Source: Anaerolineae bacterium (GTDB lineage Bacteria; Chloroflexota; Anaerolineae; Promineifilales; Promineifilaceae). From it: a stretch of DNA of 14,376 bases. A program made the translations under genes and the position numbers. Below the pieces are notes generated by a model that was not told the origin of the DNA, searched no databases, and saw only the letters and a list, made by a program, of their open reading frames with translations. The stretch is taken from assembly GCA_028277515.1 (NCBI GenBank), contig JANQGC010000010.1:1-14376 (forward strand). The letters run 5' to 3'. Positions 7,734 to 13,792 of this stretch are shown in pieces (within the stretch, counting starts at the first letter, position 1; each line of letters begins with the position of its first letter).

Positions 7734-7770
7734 AGCCTGTCGAAACCGATTGAGCATCCATCGGCAGGCT
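7734..7770. repeat. Intergenic hairpin between convergent genes
   Basis: Arms 7734-7742 and 7762-7770 pair over nine positions with one G-U. The gap 7691-7828 lies between the MerR remnant and the convergent MEDS regulator gene. A bidirectional terminator is possible, but no long T-run directly follows the stem. GAGCCTGTCGAA-type palindromes are common intergenic repeats in many bacteria. Confidence 0.35.
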
Positions 7771-7828
7771 TGCGACCATTCAATGATCCATTTCCTTTTT
7801 TCAGTTCCTGGTGGGCAGAGAGCAGATT

Positions 7829-8581
7829 CTATTGAGCGACAGCCTTCATCAGAACCGGATTATTTTCTGAGGGGAATAGAGCGCTGGAATGATGCTCCAT
7901 GAGACGCATCAGGGCTTCAAAACCGGGTTGGTCCACCTGGTTCAAAACACAAGGGCATAAGGCGACCACCGGAAGATCATGAAAAGCTTTATGAAGTTCC
8001 GTTTCAAAATCGATCAAAGCATCTTGATTATTTTGCCAATCAGATAAGCGGTGCGACCCGGTCCCCCACAATGTTTGACCAACTGCCTCCTGGGCTTGAG
8101 CCACCCAAATGTCGATAACCCTATTATTACCACCCTGCAAATATGCCTGTGTGAAATCGGCCGTTGCCAATTGGCCTTCTGCCTTCAGTTGATCAAAGGG
8201 AATCCCTGCTGCCATTAATTTATCACGAAAGAGTAATTCAGATTGCCACCACAAGCCAATAAAAAGCGGATAACCCGCCTCGTAACCGGCCTTTAAAAAC
8301 TTGACCTGTAGATCATATATTTCTTCCGGATCATTGCTCATAACCATGATATGTTCCGGCGGTGTCAATTCTTGTAAAAGTAGGCCCTTGAGCGTGCGCT
8401 GTGAGCCGCCGACTGCTCGATCAGATAAAAAAGCATCCAGCTCTGCACGCGAGATGCGCCACTCTTTGCCGATCTTGATGCCGGGCAGTTTCCCGCTGCG
8501 ACACCAGCGGTAAACGGTATTAGGAGCCACGCGAAGAAAGGAAGCAACCTCTTCGACAGTTAACAATTCAGAAAGACTCAA
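7829..8581 (-). CDS. Transcriptional regulator: excisionase-type HTH plus MEDS (DcmR-like) sensory domain
   Basis: It has 250 residues from a TTG at 8581, chosen because GAGGGA lies about 8 bases upstream; a TTG five codons earlier (8596) overlaps that site. Residues about 5-52 form an HTH_17 domain: LTVEEVASFLRVAPNTVYRW, then GKLPGIKIGKEWRISRAELDAFL. Residues about 70-235 resemble the MEDS domain (methanogen/methylotroph DcmR sensory): EHIMVMSNDPEEIYDLQVKFL, PLFIGLWWQSE, a middle segment with ATADFTQAYLQGG, and VVALCPCVLNQ near the end. MEDS proteins are proposed to sense hydrocarbon derivatives such as methylated or halogenated C1 compounds, DcmR being the dichloromethane case. The gene diverges from the B12-methyltransferase operon, so it is the likely local regulator. 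Whether it activates or represses is unknown. Confidence 0.8.
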   Translation of the reverse strand: MSLSELLTVEEVASFLRVAPNTVYRWCRSGKLPGIKIGKEWRISRAELDAFLSDRAVGGSQRTLKGLLLQELTPPEHIMVMSNDPEEIYDLQVKFLKAGYEAGYPLFIGLWWQSELLFRDKLMAAGIPFDQLKAEGQLATADFTQAYLQGGNNRVIDIWVAQAQEAVGQTLWGTGSHRLSDWQNNQDALIDFETELHKAFHDLPVVALCPCVLNQVDQPGFEALMRLMEHHSSALFPSENNPVLMKAVAQ

Positions 8582-8678
8582 CGAAAATTCCCTCAATCAA
8601 CAATATTTTCTACGCCATTTAAAAACAATTTTATCACATGAATATCCTTCCAGCCTAACGCCCTCGGTATTTAAAAAA

Positions 8679-8769
8679 TGGACCATTTTCCATGATTGGT
8701 CCAATCTGCACTCAATTAGTTGCACATTTATTGTTTTTTACTATACAATATTGTACAGTACCATACAAT
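8679..8769. promoter_or_regulatory. Cluster of candidate operators in the divergent control region
   Basis: Three symmetric sites lie between the regulator gene and the riboswitch. TGGACCA (8679-8685) pairs with TGGTCCA (8697-8703). TGCA-n3-AATT-n3-TGCA lies at 8707-8724. The perfect 12-bp palindrome TACAATATTGTA is at 8744-8755, and ATACAAT repeats at 8743-8749 and 8763-8769, 20 bases (two helical turns) apart. They are natural candidates for binding by the MEDS regulator. A possible -10 box, TATACT (8789-8794), follows the last site with no good -35, as expected for an activated promoter. The remaining bases between 8582 and 9125 are accounted for by the riboswitch and terminator. Confidence 0.5.
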
Positions 8770-8819
8770 GTTAATCAATTTTGGCTTATATACTAATCTT
8801 CATAAGCGTCATTAACCAG

Positions 8820-8957
8820 AGTGCGCATCAAATTTCCCACAACACTCCAAGCGCACGAGCACAATAATTTTCATACATAATGAGGAAGCTGGTGCGATTC
8901 CAGCGCTGTCCCGCAACTGTGTCCCTGAGATGAGCCAGGGAAGCCAGACACTCATTT
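8820..8957 (+). ncRNA. Cobalamin riboswitch aptamer
   Basis: The conserved core is unmistakable: GAGGAAGCTGGTGCGATTCC, then CAGCGCTGTCCCGCAACTGT, and at the 3' side AAGCCAGACAC (B12 box). Helices seen: P5 arms 8888-8892 and 8900-8904; P7 arms 8923-8927 and 8936-8940; a closing helix AATGAG (8879-8884) with CTCATT (8951-8956); and an upstream hairpin GTGCGC (8821-8826) with GCGCAC (8851-8856), likely P2. The B12 box is diverged from the usual AGCCAGGAGACC. The 5' boundary is approximate. It controls the operon starting at 9126, which uses B12 rather than making it. Confidence 0.92.
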
Positions 8958-8978
8958 TGGTGAAGTTCTCGAGAGAAG

Positions 8979-9018
8979 AAACACCATAACTCCAAAGGTT
9001 ATGGTGTTTTTTGTTTTT
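8979..9018 (+). terminator. Intrinsic terminator of the riboswitch expression platform
   Basis: Arms 8979-8990 and 8998-9009 are perfect 12-bp inverted repeats with a 7-base loop. T-runs follow at 9007-9012 and 9014-9018. An alternative hairpin can form from TGGTG (8958-8962) with CACCA (8982-8986) around TTCT/AGAA. It uses the terminator's left arm and so excludes the terminator. The terminator ends 107 bases before the first gene. Confidence 0.9.
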
Positions 9019-9125
9019 AGGTTATCTGCCGCAGGGATGATTTCATAGGTTCCGGCTGCCATTTTGAATCATTCCAGCGCATAAAACAATCACTTTATAG
9101 TCCAAAATAGTATGAGGAGGTTTTC

Positions 9126-9428
9126 ATGCCCAAATTTCGCATACCTGAACCGTGGAGAAAGCACACTGATAACCAGGCAATGGTGGAAGTGTCAGGCCGC
9201 ACGGCCGGAGATGCCCTTAATGCTCTCACTGAGGCCTACCCCGATCTTCGTGACCTGATGTTCGACAACGGCAAGCTGATCACCGGAACAGATCAGTCTG
9301 TCAATATCATATTGGGAAAATACGATTTTCGTGAGTTAAATGGCACAGATACACCTGTCTCTGAGGAGGATAGACTGCTCATTTTACGCTCCTGGCCGGC
9401 AGCGATGAGTGGCCCTCAAGGAGGGTAA
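9126..9428 (+). CDS. MoaD/ThiS-like small protein with C-terminal Gly-Gly
   Basis: It has 100 residues, with GAGGAGG about 6 bases before the ATG. The pattern fits the MoaD/ThiS (beta-grasp) family: VEVSGRTAGDALNALTEAYPDLRDLMF in the middle, NIILGKYDFRELNGTDTPVSEEDRLLIL towards the end, and a terminal GPQGG. A free C-terminal Gly-Gly is the site of adenylation and thiocarboxylate formation in sulfur carriers. The stretch RSWPAAMSGPQGG is longer and different from the usual PAVAGG, so activation by a standard partner is not assured. It is the first gene after the riboswitch and lies 15 bases before the next. No E1-like activator is visible. The role in a methyl-transfer operon is unknown; it could donate sulfur, or act as a structural partner. 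Confidence 0.75.
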   Translation: MPKFRIPEPWRKHTDNQAMVEVSGRTAGDALNALTEAYPDLRDLMFDNGKLITGTDQSVNIILGKYDFRELNGTDTPVSEEDRLLILRSWPAAMSGPQGG

Positions 9429-9443
9429 GAGAGATTATTTACG

Positions 9444-9752
9444 ATGGCAACTTACCAGATTCTTTCCTGGCACAGCATCCCGACCGGCGTAAAAGCAAAG
9501 GACGATAATGAGGAGAAAAGAATCAATCTTCCTCGTCGTTTTCAGGCTGCTGTGGATGCCGTAGCCACCAAGACAGGAAATGTGGGGACGAAGGCTTACC
9601 TGGCCGGTTTTCATTGGAGTGAACCCCTTGACCAGGAAGGAACGGCTGCAGATGTGGCCAACAATGTGGCAGCCAATCTAGAAATGAAATACACACCCGA
9701 AACAGTTAAAAACTTAAGGCAAGCGTTAGAAACACACTTAGCCCAAAATTAG
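9444..9752 (+). CDS. PF13769-like small protein ('virulence factor' family)
   Basis: It has 102 residues. The sequence begins MATYQILSWHSIPTGVKAKD, then LPRRFQAAVDAVATKTG and KAYLAGFHWSEP, then an Ala-rich C-terminal helix with VANNVAANLEMKY. This matches my recollection of the Pfam Virulence_fact family (PF13769). The name is historic: no virulence role follows from the sequence, and members are known to me mainly as small soluble proteins beside C1 and corrinoid methyltransferase genes. There is no signal peptide and no Cys. An AAGAGAGA stretch serves as a weak ribosome site. A 204-base gap with a structured repeat follows before the corrinoid protein gene. Confidence 0.65.
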   Translation: MATYQILSWHSIPTGVKAKDDNEEKRINLPRRFQAAVDAVATKTGNVGTKAYLAGFHWSEPLDQEGTAADVANNVAANLEMKYTPETVKNLRQALETHLAQN

Positions 9753-9803
9753 TAATGAGCAAAAACATGATATTGGAGATTAACAAATTATTACGACCAA
9801 CCT

Positions 9804-9864
9804 GTAAGTAGGCATCCTGGATGCCGGTCTGGTAAACCCCGCGCATTTGAGAATGCGCACTTAC
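9804..9864. repeat. Double-hairpin (REP-like) element, copy 2, inside the operon
   Basis: Outer arms GTAAGT (9804-9809) and ACTTAC (9859-9864) enclose hairpin A (9811-9815 with 9821-9825) and hairpin B (7-bp arms 9841-9847 and 9852-9858, loop TGAG). A second GTAA lies at 9832-9835. The order GTAA-hairpin-linker-GTAA-hairpin-TTAC is the same as at 3-84, though the stems differ. It fills the 204-base gap between the PF13769-like and corrinoid-protein genes (9753-9956). In mRNA it would fold as a multi-branched structure that could affect decay or relative expression. There is no T-run. Confidence 0.7.
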
Positions 9865-9956
9865 CCTAATGACCGTATTAATTCGTAAAGGTTAACAATC
9901 ATGTTATCCCGTAAAGTGGCGAATTCATTTGCTGCTAAAAACAAGGAGAATATCTT

Positions 9957-10673
9957 ATGTCTGATTCAAACGAAATCTATGCCAAGTTGTCAGAAGCGAT
10001 CGAATGGGGAGAGGAAGAGGACGCCGCCCAATTCGCCCAAGAAGCTTTGGATGCTGGGAACGATCCGGCCGATATCATCAAAACTTCCATGGCCAAAGGT
10101 GTACGCCGCGCCGGAGAGCGTTTTAATGAAGGGGAGTTCTTTCTACCGGAATTAATGCTGGCTGGAGAAGCCATGAAAGCCGGACTGGCCATCGTTATGC
10201 CCAAGATCTTGGAATCAATACAAGGACTTGAGGCCAAGGGCAAGGTCATGATGGGCACCGTCGAAGGCGATGTGCATGATATCGGCAAGAACATCTGTAT
10301 ATCAATGCTCAACGCCCAAGGATACCAGGTCATTGATCTGGGTGTTGATAATGATGCCGATTGGATCATAGAACAAGTTCAGCAAGAAAAACCCGATATT
10401 TTAGGTCTTGGCTCATATATGACCACGACAATGATCCACATTCCACCCACATTTGAGCGCCTCCGCGCTGAAGGCCTGGCAGAGGACATGAAGCTTCTGG
10501 CCGGTGGTGTGGCGGTCAATGAACGCTGGGCTATGGATGTGGCTAAGGCGGATGGCTATTCAGACGACGCCTGGGGTTTGATCGACCTGGTCAATGATTT
10601 TATGGGTATTGAACCGGAAGAAGATCAAGATGATTTAGGCTTCGGCCGTGGCGGCCGCGTAAAAGTAGTGTAA
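9957..10673 (+). CDS. Corrinoid (cobalamin-binding) protein of a methyltransferase system
   Basis: It has 238 residues, with AAGGAGA before the ATG. Residues about 1-90 are the four-helix cap (B12-binding_2). Residues about 92-220 are the Rossmann-like B12 domain, with DVHDIGKN at 105-112; His107 is the expected lower cobalt ligand. The following GLGSYMTTTM (from residue 150) replaces the more usual S-x-L with S-Y-M, and LAGGVAVNE gives the Gly-Gly motif. The last 15-20 residues are an acidic then Gly/Arg tail. The protein carries the methyl group between the two methyltransferases encoded next to it, as MtaC/MtbC-type proteins do. It starts after the structured gap and is followed 44 bases later by the URO-D-like gene. 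Confidence 0.93.
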   Translation: MSDSNEIYAKLSEAIEWGEEEDAAQFAQEALDAGNDPADIIKTSMAKGVRRAGERFNEGEFFLPELMLAGEAMKAGLAIVMPKILESIQGLEAKGKVMMGTVEGDVHDIGKNICISMLNAQGYQVIDLGVDNDADWIIEQVQQEKPDILGLGSYMTTTMIHIPPTFERLRAEGLAEDMKLLAGGVAVNERWAMDVAKADGYSDDAWGLIDLVNDFMGIEPEEDQDDLGFGRGGRVKVV

Positions 10674-10686
10674 AGAAAGTTATCAG

Positions 10687-10707
10687 CCCCGCAATGGGGA
10701 TTGGAGG
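10687..10707 (+). promoter_or_regulatory. Small hairpin and ribosome binding site deciding the methyltransferase start
   Basis: CCCC (10687-10690) and GGGG (10696-10699) can pair around a 5-base loop. GGAGG (10703-10707) lies 10 bases before the ATG at 10718, which is therefore preferred over the in-frame ATG at 10694 that sits in the hairpin loop. Confidence 0.5.
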
Positions 10708-10717
10708 AAAAAATACA

Positions 10718-12028
10718 ATGGCACGTCCTGAGAGCACAGCAATCGCAGATTGGCCGGTGGAAACCTTACTTGAGCATGAACCCTTTCATGATCCCCTGGC
10801 AGAATTCCCACCGCCACAGGAACAGGCCCAGGGCCTGATGGAAATGGCCCAGGCTATTATTGAAAAACGGGATCGCGGTGAAAGATTGAATCGTATGGAA
10901 CGAACAATCATGGTCGGCACCAATAACCACAGCGACCGTATCCCTACTTATTCATTCTTTACGGATGGCCCTGCAATTCATTACGGCTACACCGTGCGCG
11001 AGGTGGAACAAAATCCAAAACTGCACGCCGAAATCGTGGCCCGTTGGACGGATGAATTTGGTTTTGAAGCCCTGGGGGAGGGGATCGATACCATGAATTC
11101 CGAGATCGAGGCTATGGGCCTGGTGCGCATGAAATTCCCTCAAAATGCCCCTGGCGATGTCAAAATCCGCCTCATGGATGACATGACAGATGAGGAGGCG
11201 CTTGATTTTTGGGAAGATGCGGCCGAAAAATTCAACCCCTTCACCGACGGCCGTTTGCCCCGCCGCGTAGAATTATACGGTTATCTGGTCGAAGAACTCG
11301 CCCAAAACCGGGGCTGGCCGGTCATGGCTGCTCCCTCATCAACCTTCGCTCAAACAATCAATGCCATTGGCTTTAAGCGCGCCTTCAACTGGATGCGCCG
11401 CAAACCGGAAAATTTCCACCGCGCCATCTCCAACCAGCTTAAGGCCAATTTGAAGTGGCATAAAGCCTTGAAATCCTTAGGCGTCACCTTCTTCATCACC
11501 ATCGACGCCTGGAATTCCGTACCTAATTTCAGCCCCAAACAACTCTACGAATTTGAAAAGCCCTACATCAAGCCCCTCATGGAAGCCTTATGGCCTACAC
11601 CGGTGATCTACTTCTACTGGGGCTTGCGCCTGGCCGGAGACACAGATGAAAATGGCCAGGGAGGTTGGGTGGAATTCCTGGAGAAAAGCGCCGCTACCGG
11701 CTCGTTCATCGTCACCAACCTGGCGCCAGATTATTACACGCCCCCCTCCAACGATCTCAAACTCTTCCGCGAAACGGCCAATCGCCTGGGCACAAGTTAT
11801 ATCGTGGGCATCAAAGATGAAGTCCTGCTGTCGGGCACAGTTGATGAGGTCCGGCAGGAAGTAAAATCAGTCATCAAAGGACTTTACCCATGTACCGGCG
11901 GCTGCGTTATTGTGCCCAATATGATTCCGATGGGCACCCCGGCCGAAAACATCCATGCCTTCACCCAGGCCTTGGAAGACTATGGACGCTATCCCATTGA
12001 TTGGGACTTACTCAATTCTGATGACTAG
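10718..12028 (+). CDS. URO-D-family corrinoid methyltransferase
   Basis: It has 436 residues. The uroporphyrinogen-decarboxylase fold is shared by MtaA, MtbA, CmuA and the aryl-ether methyltransferases VdmB/OdmB. Supporting pieces are the N-terminal RIPTYSFFTDGP, the central WPVMAAPSSTFAQTINAIGFKRAF, and the C-terminal GCVIVPNMIPMGTPAENIHAF, where family members have GC-x-TP-x-EN. In zinc-dependent members an H-x-C-G sits near the middle of the C-terminal half. Here the same place reads IYFYWG (residues 297-302), with no His or Cys. Two Cys remain, C392 and C396, in YPCTGGC. So zinc binding, if any, must differ. Next to the corrinoid protein, it is the likely substrate:corrinoid methyltransferase; the substrate is unknown. 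A true decarboxylase is unlikely given the neighbours. Confidence 0.87.
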   Translation: MARPESTAIADWPVETLLEHEPFHDPLAEFPPPQEQAQGLMEMAQAIIEKRDRGERLNRMERTIMVGTNNHSDRIPTYSFFTDGPAIHYGYTVREVEQNPKLHAEIVARWTDEFGFEALGEGIDTMNSEIEAMGLVRMKFPQNAPGDVKIRLMDDMTDEEALDFWEDAAEKFNPFTDGRLPRRVELYGYLVEELAQNRGWPVMAAPSSTFAQTINAIGFKRAFNWMRRKPENFHRAISNQLKANLKWHKALKSLGVTFFITIDAWNSVPNFSPKQLYEFEKPYIKPLMEALWPTPVIYFYWGLRLAGDTDENGQGGWVEFLEKSAATGSFIVTNLAPDYYTPPSNDLKLFRETANRLGTSYIVGIKDEVLLSGTVDEVRQEVKSVIKGLYPCTGGCVIVPNMIPMGTPAENIHAFTQALEDYGRYPIDWDLLNSDD

Positions 12029-12035
12029 AATCCCA

Positions 12036-12091
12036 AGAAACCCGGTTTTCAAAGGTTATCCGCAAAAATATCGCGGGAAAACCGGGTTTCT
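12036..12091. repeat. 15-bp perfect inverted repeat between the two methyltransferase genes
   Basis: Arms 12036-12050 and 12077-12091 match perfectly over 15 bp around a 26-base loop. Within the loop CCGC (12060-12063) pairs with GCGG (12073-12076). AGAAACCCGGTTTCT-type palindromes are familiar intergenic repeats in several phyla. No T-run follows on the plus strand, and the next gene's ribosome site begins about 15 bases later, so termination is not the obvious role. It may lower or stabilise one half of the operon mRNA. Confidence 0.7.
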
Positions 12092-12114
12092 ACTTTCACT
12101 TCTCAGAGGAATAC

Positions 12115-13020
12115 ATGTTTAGATTTGAAGCTGATCAAAAAGTATACGATGTAGGCGGCGTAAAATTTGGCGGCCAGCCGGGAGAGTACCCTACCGTTTT
12201 GGCCGCCAGCATTTTCTATCTGGGCGACAGGCTCATACTAGATGAGCAGGCCGGAGAATTTGACCAGGATAAAGCCTATGCCGCCATCGAGGCCATGCGT
12301 GAAACCTGTGCCAGGGCCAGCGTGCCCCTGGTTATTGACATGATCGGTGGCAGCCCGCAAGCGATGGCCAATTATGTGGAATGGATTGCCCCAACAGGAC
12401 TACCCTTCTTCGTGGACGGTACGACAGCCAGGGTGCGCCTGGCTGGAGCCCGTAAGGTAATTGAGCTGGGCCTGCAAGATCGCTGCATTTTCAACTCGAT
12501 TGGCCCGGAGACAGGCGAACCGGAAATTGAGGCGCTGCAAGAATTGGACCTGGCGACCTGCATCGTCATGACCCATAACGCCCGTAAACCAACCTTTCAG
12601 GGCAAGTTCGATATTGCCGAAGAGGTCTTGGAAACAGCGCATCGCGCCGGATTTTCTAATTTTTTGTTTGACACGGCCGTGCTTGATCTCGTCGAACCCG
12701 GCCCGGCCAGCAAAACAATCTGGATGTTGAAAGATAAATACGGCTACCCGGCCGGCTGCTCACCCACACACATCGTGCGCGACCGCTGGCCACATGGCAA
12801 AAAGCAGTATGGCAACCTGGGCTATGTTTCGGCCAAGGTCAGCCTGGCCACCAGCATCATGATGATGGGCGCCGATTTTTTCATGTACGGCATCAAGCAG
12901 TTAGAAATCGTGCCCGCCATGGCCATGGTCGACGCCGCGATCACTTACACCGCGCGACAGATGAAAACACGCCCTAAGACAAGAGACATGCCATTATTAA
13001 CCATCATGAAACCGGCCTGA
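12115..13020 (+). CDS. MtrH-like methyltransferase (methyl-corrinoid to tetrahydrofolate or tetrahydropterin)
   Basis: It has 301 residues, with AGAGGA before the ATG. The opening FRFEADQKVYDVGGVKFGG, then QPGEYPTVL, is diagnostic of MtrH, the subunit of the methanogen methyltransferase that handles methyl-tetrahydromethanopterin. The TIM-barrel family also includes bacterial CmuB and OdmA, which use tetrahydrofolate. Other pieces are PLVIDMIGGSPQAM, PFFVDGTTARVRLAGA, CIFNSI and the C-terminal MMMGADFFMYGIKQLE. Length is normal. With no other Mtr subunit here, a soluble role moving methyl from the corrinoid protein to a pterin is the best reading. The acceptor cannot be told from the sequence. 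The stop is followed at once by two more in-frame stops. Confidence 0.9.
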   Translation: MFRFEADQKVYDVGGVKFGGQPGEYPTVLAASIFYLGDRLILDEQAGEFDQDKAYAAIEAMRETCARASVPLVIDMIGGSPQAMANYVEWIAPTGLPFFVDGTTARVRLAGARKVIELGLQDRCIFNSIGPETGEPEIEALQELDLATCIVMTHNARKPTFQGKFDIAEEVLETAHRAGFSNFLFDTAVLDLVEPGPASKTIWMLKDKYGYPAGCSPTHIVRDRWPHGKKQYGNLGYVSAKVSLATSIMMMGADFFMYGIKQLEIVPAMAMVDAAITYTARQMKTRPKTRDMPLLTIMKPA

Positions 13021-13026
13021 TAGTAG

Positions 13027-13066
13027 CTGATTTGCCCCAATTAGATGAGAAAATACGGGCAATCAG
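13027..13066 (+). other. Short hairpin between MtrH-like and DUF1638 genes
   Basis: CTGAT-T-TGCCC (13027-13037) pairs with GGGCAATCAG (13057-13066), leaving one bulged base and a 19-base loop. No T-run follows. It may be an mRNA processing or stability element. Confidence 0.4.
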
Positions 13067-13086
13067 TTCGTTGAGGAGTCATTAAC

Positions 13087-13734
13087 ATGGCCAGAACCAT
13101 ATTCATCACCTGCGCCGCATTGGGCCGCGAGGTCAAAAAGATAATCAAAAAACAGGGCTGGGATGCCGATTTCCAGGCTGTTGATGCCAAACTGCACCTG
13201 CACCCACACTTAATTGGCCGGGCAGTAGAAGAGCGTCTACAGCAAACCTCTGGTGAATATGAGCGGCGTGTGGTGGTCTATGGCCACTGCGGCGCTTTTG
13301 ATCTGGATGGAATCCTGGAGAAGCACGGCGCCGTACGGCCGTTAGGTCCCCATTGTTATGAGATGTATGGTGCTGACCAATTTGTCCAGGCTCTACAAGA
13401 GGAACCCGGCACTTATTTACTCACTGATTTTCTTGTCCGCTCCTGGGACACCCTTGTCGTCAAAGGACTAAAGCTGGATACCCATCCCAAGCTCATTCCT
13501 TTAATGTTTCAGCAATACAAGCGCATGGTCTACTTTAGCCAGGAAAAAGATGAAAAGCTGGTCACTAAGGCTCAGGAAATCGCTGACTGGTTGGACCTGC
13601 CCTTGGTCGTGAAACAGGTAGGCTACGGTGACCTGGAACGCCGGCTGGTAGCCATCATGCAAAACTCTGAGCAGCCGGTGTCTGAAATGACCCATGATGG
13701 CTACAGTATGCCTTATCCAACCTCGAATTCATAA
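13087..13734 (+). CDS. DUF1638 domain protein
   Basis: It has 215 residues, with TTGAGGAG before the ATG. The opening ARTIFITCAALGREV, then HLHPHLIGRAVEERL, VVVYGHCGAFDLDGIL, GPHCYEMYGADQF, EPGTYLLTDFLVRSWD and the later QYKRMVYFSQ match DUF1638 (PF07796). Conserved His and Cys (LHLHPH, YGHCG, PHCYEM) could bind a metal or a corrinoid, but no activity is established to my knowledge. The family recurs beside corrinoid methyltransferase genes in methanogens and methylotroph-like bacteria, which fits here. It is soluble and has no signal peptide. It is likely co-transcribed with the genes on both sides; the activator gene starts 58 bases later. Confidence 0.8.
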   Translation: MARTIFITCAALGREVKKIIKKQGWDADFQAVDAKLHLHPHLIGRAVEERLQQTSGEYERRVVVYGHCGAFDLDGILEKHGAVRPLGPHCYEMYGADQFVQALQEEPGTYLLTDFLVRSWDTLVVKGLKLDTHPKLIPLMFQQYKRMVYFSQEKDEKLVTKAQEIADWLDLPLVVKQVGYGDLERRLVAIMQNSEQPVSEMTHDGYSMPYPTSNS

Positions 13735-13792
13735 ATGATAATCAAACACCGGACAAGTTGGAACTGTCTGGAATTTGAAACTGAGGCCATTT

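Noticed and set aside
110..9803. Shared 11-mer ACGACCAACCT near both double-hairpin elements (about 110-120 and 9793-9803)
   Set aside because: It lies on opposite sides of the two elements and could be chance; not enough to extend the repeat.
9901..10155. Overlapping open frame starting with ATG at 9901
   Set aside because: It overlaps the corrinoid-protein gene in another frame, has shadow-like composition and lacks a ribosome site.
10718..12028. True uroporphyrinogen decarboxylase (hemE)
   Set aside because: The neighbours are corrinoid and pterin methyltransferase genes, and the sequence has the long N-terminus and GC-x-EN C-terminal pattern of the methyltransferase branch.
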